A stretch of DNA of 64,000 nt from Flagellimonas hymeniacidonis (GTDB lineage Bacteria; Bacteroidota; Bacteroidia; Flavobacteriales; Flavobacteriaceae), in NCBI RefSeq assembly GCF_008040165.1, contig NZ_VRUR01000002.1, positions 744,001 to 808,000 of the forward strand, written 5' to 3'. The notes beneath the pieces were generated by a model. It saw nothing but the letters and a program-made list of their open reading frames with translations. It was not told the DNA's origin and did no database searches. Shown here one piece after another: positions 60,851 to 64,000 of this stretch (position 1 is the first letter of the stretch; each line of letters starts with the position of its first letter). The translations under genes were made by a program, and so were the position numbers.

Positions 60851-61827
60851 TGTCTGTAGCCATAGAAGAAGAATTAGAAAAGATTCCGGTGGTCAACTGG
60901 TTGGTGAGGCTACTAAAAAAGATAAAACTGAAAGCCTTTGAAGGGCTCTCGTTTTATGACCTATTGGAAATGTATGTGTTGGGAATTGTAAAAGGCACAC
61001 TATCCTCAAGAGCGAGTTCCATTGCATTCAGTCTTTTTATGGCGTTGTTCCCATTGTTAATCTTTTTAGTTACTCTTTTACCTTTCATTATTCCATATGC
61101 AAGCGTAGGAAATGAAAATTTTGATGGTCAGTTCCTCATTTTTTTAGAGTCATTTCTACCCTCGGCAACAAGTGATTACTTTGGTGATATTTACCAACAA
61201 ATCAAAGATCAAAAACGTGGAGGCTTGCTTTCTTCAACCTTCTTAGTTTCTATTTTTTTAGTGGCGAATGGGGTAAATGCGATTTTTGGAGGATTTGAAA
61301 ATTCCTACCATGTAGAATTGACCAGAAACTTTTTACGACAATATGCCTACGCACTAATGGTGGGATTAATTCTTTCCATATTGTTGGTCATAGGTGCAGT
61401 GGCCTTTGTATATTTTGAGTTTTATATTGTGGAATATACCAGCGAATATCTGGGCAAGACATTGGGATATGATGTAGAAAAAGGAGACGTAATAGGAATA
61501 CAAATAACCAAGATTGTCTTTTTTATGTTGCTCTCCTACCTTACTACTGCCATTCTATACTATTTTGGTACTGCGGAAGGAAGAAAAGCCAGATTCTTTT
61601 CAGCGGGCGCTTTAATGACCACCTTATTGTTTGTACTTACTTCCTATTTGTTTGGGGTCTATGTGGAAAAGTTTGCCCGGTACAACGAATTTTATGGAGC
61701 ATTAGGAGGATTACTGATTTTAATGGTGTTTATTTGGCTGAATTCGAATATTTTGTTATTGGGGTTTGAGCTAAACGCAACCCTTAATTCTTTAAAGAAG
61801 AAACATGAAAAAAGGCAAAAAGCGTAA
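60850..61827 (+). CDS. YihY/BrkB-family membrane protein
   Basis: A 325-residue membrane protein with about six helices. KGTLSSRASSIAFSLFMALFPLLIFLVTLLPF, FGGFENSYHVE and the late ALGGLLILMVFIWLNSNILLLGFELNA are the YihY/BrkB pattern. The first 45 residues are an amphipathic cytoplasmic segment. The ATG at 60850 overlaps the nadC stop. These proteins are sometimes called RNase BN by mistake; no activity is established. Confidence 0.92.
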   Translation: MSVAIEEELEKIPVVNWLVRLLKKIKLKAFEGLSFYDLLEMYVLGIVKGTLSSRASSIAFSLFMALFPLLIFLVTLLPFIIPYASVGNENFDGQFLIFLESFLPSATSDYFGDIYQQIKDQKRGGLLSSTFLVSIFLVANGVNAIFGGFENSYHVELTRNFLRQYAYALMVGLILSILLVIGAVAFVYFEFYIVEYTSEYLGKTLGYDVEKGDVIGIQITKIVFFMLLSYLTTAILYYFGTAEGRKARFFSAGALMTTLLFVLTSYLFGVYVEKFARYNEFYGALGGLLILMVFIWLNSNILLLGFELNATLNSLKKKHEKRQKA

Positions 61828-62254
61828 TCATATTGTAGTTCTTATTTTTTTGTTCATGCTTCAGGTTTCTTGGTCCCAAACGGTATTTGGTAAATGGAAA
61901 ACCATTGATGATCGTAATGGTATAACCAAAGCCATTGTAGAGGTATATGAAGAAAATGGTCTTTTACAGGCTAGAATTCTAAAGATTCTTGAAAAAGGAA
62001 AGGAAAATGCCCTATGTATCAAGTGCAAAGGAGACCTAAAAGATAAGCCGGTCACTGGAATGAAGATTATGGATGATTATAAACGGAACAATAAGGGAGA
62101 ATATAAGGGAAGTAGACTTTTTGATCCAGAACAGGCCATGACATTTAGAGGAAAGGTATGGTTAGATCCAAAAGACAGTAATAGGCTAAAGGTGAGGGGG
62201 TATTTGGCATTTTTGTACAGAACCCAAACTTGGCATAGAGTGCTAGATGAATAA
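61805..62254 (+). CDS. DUF2147-type exported protein
   Basis: A 149-residue exported protein. The first ~25 residues are a signal peptide ending SWSQ. The mature part begins TVFGKWKTIDDRNGITKAIVEVYEENGLLQARILKIL, with a CIKCKGD cysteine pair near residue 76 and FRGKVWLDPKDSNRLKVRGYLAFLYRTQTWHRV at the end, matching DUF2147. It overlaps the YihY gene by 23 bp and precedes priA by 5 bp, so the three probably share a transcript from nadC. Confidence 0.9.
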   Translation: MKKGKKRNHIVVLIFLFMLQVSWSQTVFGKWKTIDDRNGITKAIVEVYEENGLLQARILKILEKGKENALCIKCKGDLKDKPVTGMKIMDDYKRNNKGEYKGSRLFDPEQAMTFRGKVWLDPKDSNRLKVRGYLAFLYRTQTWHRVLDE

Positions 62255-62259
62255 CCGTT

Positions 62260-64000
62260 ATGCATTATTTTTTAGATATAGTCCTGCCCATTCCATTAGA
62301 GCGGCTTTTCACGTATAAAATTTCTGAACAAGAGGCGGATTTTTTAAAAGTAGGTATGCGGGTTGCGGTCCCTTTTGGGAAATCCAAAATCTATACTGCA
62401 TTGGCCTACAACGTCCATCAAGTGGCGCCGGAATTATACGAGGCAAAGGAAATCTATCAAATCTTAGATGAAAAACCCCTTATCAACACATTTCAATTAA
62501 AACATTGGGAATGGATTGCTCAATATTATATGTGCACTTTGGGAGAAGTGTTTCGAAGTGCCTTACCCAGTGCTTTTTTGTTGGAGAGCGAAACCTTGGT
62601 GCTGCCTAATAAGGATACTATCATTGATGAATTGGATTTAAACGACAATGAATTTTTGATTTATGAGGCGCTCCAACATCAAACTGCTTTAAAAATAGGA
62701 GAGATAAGCGGAATTGTAGATAAAAAAAATGTGCTTCCACTGGTAAACAGGCTGGTTCAAAAAGGAGTGGTGCTTCAAAAAGAAGAACTTTATGAACAGT
62801 ATAAGCCGAAGCTGGTACGGTATGTAAAACTTGGCGAAGTTTACCAAAATGAAGAAAAACTGGAAGAATTGCTCATCAATCTTTCTAGGGCTCCCAAGCA
62901 AAGTCAGGTGGTACTATCACTTTTCCAACTTCAAGCAAAGACCAAGAAACCCATTCCCGTTACAGATTTAGAAAAGGAGAGTGGAAGTTCCCGAGCCGTT
63001 ATAAAAGCCCTCATCGATAAGTCGGTACTTGAAGAATATCATATTAGAACAGACAGGGTTCAGCATGATGAAAATTCAAAAAACACTGAGAGTATTGAAC
63101 TGAATTCATATCAACAAGATGCCTTTAAGGCCATAAACGAAAGTTTTGCACAGAAAAAAACAGCCTTACTGCATGGAGTTACTTCTTCAGGCAAGACCGA
63201 GGTATATATCAAGCTAATTGAACAGTGTTTAGAAGAAGGGAAACAAGCACTATATCTGCTACCAGAAATTGCACTGACTTCTCAACTCATAGGAAGGTTG
63301 CGCGAATATTTTGGCGATAAGGTTTCCGTATATCACTCAAAATATAGCATTCATGAGCGCGTGGAGGTGTGGAACAATGTAGTGGCCAATGCCGATAAGG
63401 CTCAGATTGTAATTGGTGCTCGTTCCTCCTTGTTTTTGCCCTTTTCCAATTTGGGGTTGGTGGTCATTGATGAGGAGCATGAAAGTTCTTTTAAACAATT
63501 TGACCCTGCACCAAGATATCATGCCCGTGATGCGGCTATTGTATTGGCATCGCTTCATAGCGCTCATTGCGTGTTGGGTTCCGCAACGCCCAGTATAGAA
63601 AGCATGGATAATGCGAAAAAAGGAAAATATGGGTATGCTAGTATAAAACATAGGTATGGGGATGTACTCATGCCAGATATTTCTCTGGTTGATATAAAAG
63701 AGGCTACCAGAAAAAAACGCATGAAAGGACATTTTTCTGAAACTTTGTTCAATGCCATTCAGGAGGCTCTCGAAGAAGGAGAACAAATTATTCTTTTTCA
63801 GAACAGAAGAGGTTTTGCTCCTATAATAGAGTGTACCACCTGCGGACACGTATCGCAATGCCCAAATTGTGATGTAAGCTTAACATATCATCAACATCGA
63901 AATCAATTACGTTGTCACTATTGTGGGTATCATATGGCTTTGCAACAAGGTTGCTTGGCTTGTGGAAGCCCTACTTTAGATAAAAAGGGATTTGGTACAG
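62260..64000 (+). CDS. priA: Primosomal replication protein PriA (3' end beyond window)
   Basis: Replication-restart helicase; 580 residues are visible. The N-terminal DNA-binding domain (MHYFLDIVLPIPLERLFTYKI) begins after the ATG at 62260. Motif I is GVTSSGKTEVY, II DEEHESSFKQ, III GSATPS; the zinc-ribbon cysteines are CTTCGHVSQCPNC, CHYCGYH and CLACG. The open frame continues past the edge of the window. Confidence 0.96.
   Translation, partial: MHYFLDIVLPIPLERLFTYKISEQEADFLKVGMRVAVPFGKSKIYTALAYNVHQVAPELYEAKEIYQILDEKPLINTFQLKHWEWIAQYYMCTLGEVFRSALPSAFLLESETLVLPNKDTIIDELDLNDNEFLIYEALQHQTALKIGEISGIVDKKNVLPLVNRLVQKGVVLQKEELYEQYKPKLVRYVKLGEVYQNEEKLEELLINLSRAPKQSQVVLSLFQLQAKTKKPIPVTDLEKESGSSRAVIKALIDKSVLEEYHIRTDRVQHDENSKNTESIELNSYQQDAFKAINESFAQKKTALLHGVTSSGKTEVYIKLIEQCLEEGKQALYLLPEIALTSQLIGRLREYFGDKVSVYHSKYSIHERVEVWNNVVANADKAQIVIGARSSLFLPFSNLGLVVIDEEHESSFKQFDPAPRYHARDAAIVLASLHSAHCVLGSATPSIESMDNAKKGKYGYASIKHRYGDVLMPDISLVDIKEATRKKRMKGHFSETLFNAIQEALEEGEQIILFQNRRGFAPIIECTTCGHVSQCPNCDVSLTYHQHRNQLRCHYCGYHMALQQGCLACGSPTLDKKGFGT

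Noticed and set aside
1..64000. Search for CRISPR arrays, insertion sequences, prophage, tRNA and rRNA genes
   Set aside because: No regularly spaced repeats, transposase or integrase motifs, phage structural genes or cloverleaf sequences were seen.

Overview
The window looks like chromosomal DNA of a member of the Bacteroidota, most likely a marine Flavobacteriaceae. It is AT-rich. Several promoters match the Bacteroidota TTTG / TAnnTTTG type. Typical families of the group are present: type B L31, DUF4252, DUF4199, DUF2807, SusC-style carboxypeptidase-regulatory domains, lipoproteins ending in S/A/G-C, and a CarB that lacks the C-terminal allosteric domain. The genus cannot be fixed from this sequence alone. 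I see no rRNA, tRNA, CRISPR array, transposase, integrase or phage gene.

Layout. 1-5 kb: a phosphosugar mutase (cut by the window edge), a dolichol-phosphate-type glycosyltransferase, DUF4199, ribosomal protein L31 and a GlmU-like protein. 5-7 kb: an HxlR regulator divergent from a three-gene cluster whose first gene is frameshifted. 7-13 kb: mtaB, a small acetyltransferase, a hydrolase, a lytic transglycosylase with a duplicated 3' end downstream, small membrane and lipoprotein genes, and rpmH (52 aa). 13-16 kb: carB. 15.9-22.4 kb: a minus-strand accessory block of membrane proteins, an ABC/GntR/DUF2807 operon and an ArsR/SRPBCC pair, with promoters and operators that can be read directly. 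22.5-30.8 kb: stress and regulatory genes, the oxidative pentose phosphate genes (gnd divergent from zwf-pgl), a thioesterase and rmuC.

30.9-37 kb is a cobalamin (or related corrinoid) uptake locus. An ABC importer (binding lipoprotein, permease, ATPase) is read leftward. A cobalamin-riboswitch-controlled TonB receptor and a signal-less BtuF-fold protein are read rightward. 37-43.5 kb carries an S41 protease lipoprotein, an ECF sigma factor with a membrane partner and three DUF4252 secreted paralogues, a carboxypeptidase-regulatory-like protein with a problematic start, and an MscS channel. 43.7-55 kb: an AraC regulator with a VOC lipoprotein, purB, a haem-binding-type protein, a sirtuin, a SpoU methyltransferase, a GH13 amylase lipoprotein, a DEAD-box helicase and rdgB. 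55-64 kb: an ICMT-type methyltransferase, a hydrolase, a phosphoserine phosphatase/3-phosphoglycerate dehydrogenase fusion, a PilJ-type sensor that stops before any ATPase domain, rlmH, nadC, a YihY/BrkB membrane protein, DUF2147 and the 5' part of priA.

Most of the window is ordinary core genome. The best candidates for undescribed biology are the sigma/membrane-partner/triple-DUF4252 cassette, the riboswitch-driven signal-less BtuF-like protein, the three membrane-protein genes with identical 27-nt start regions, the ATPase-less PilJ-DHp protein, and the duplicated transglycosylase 3' end that brackets a single unknown gene.
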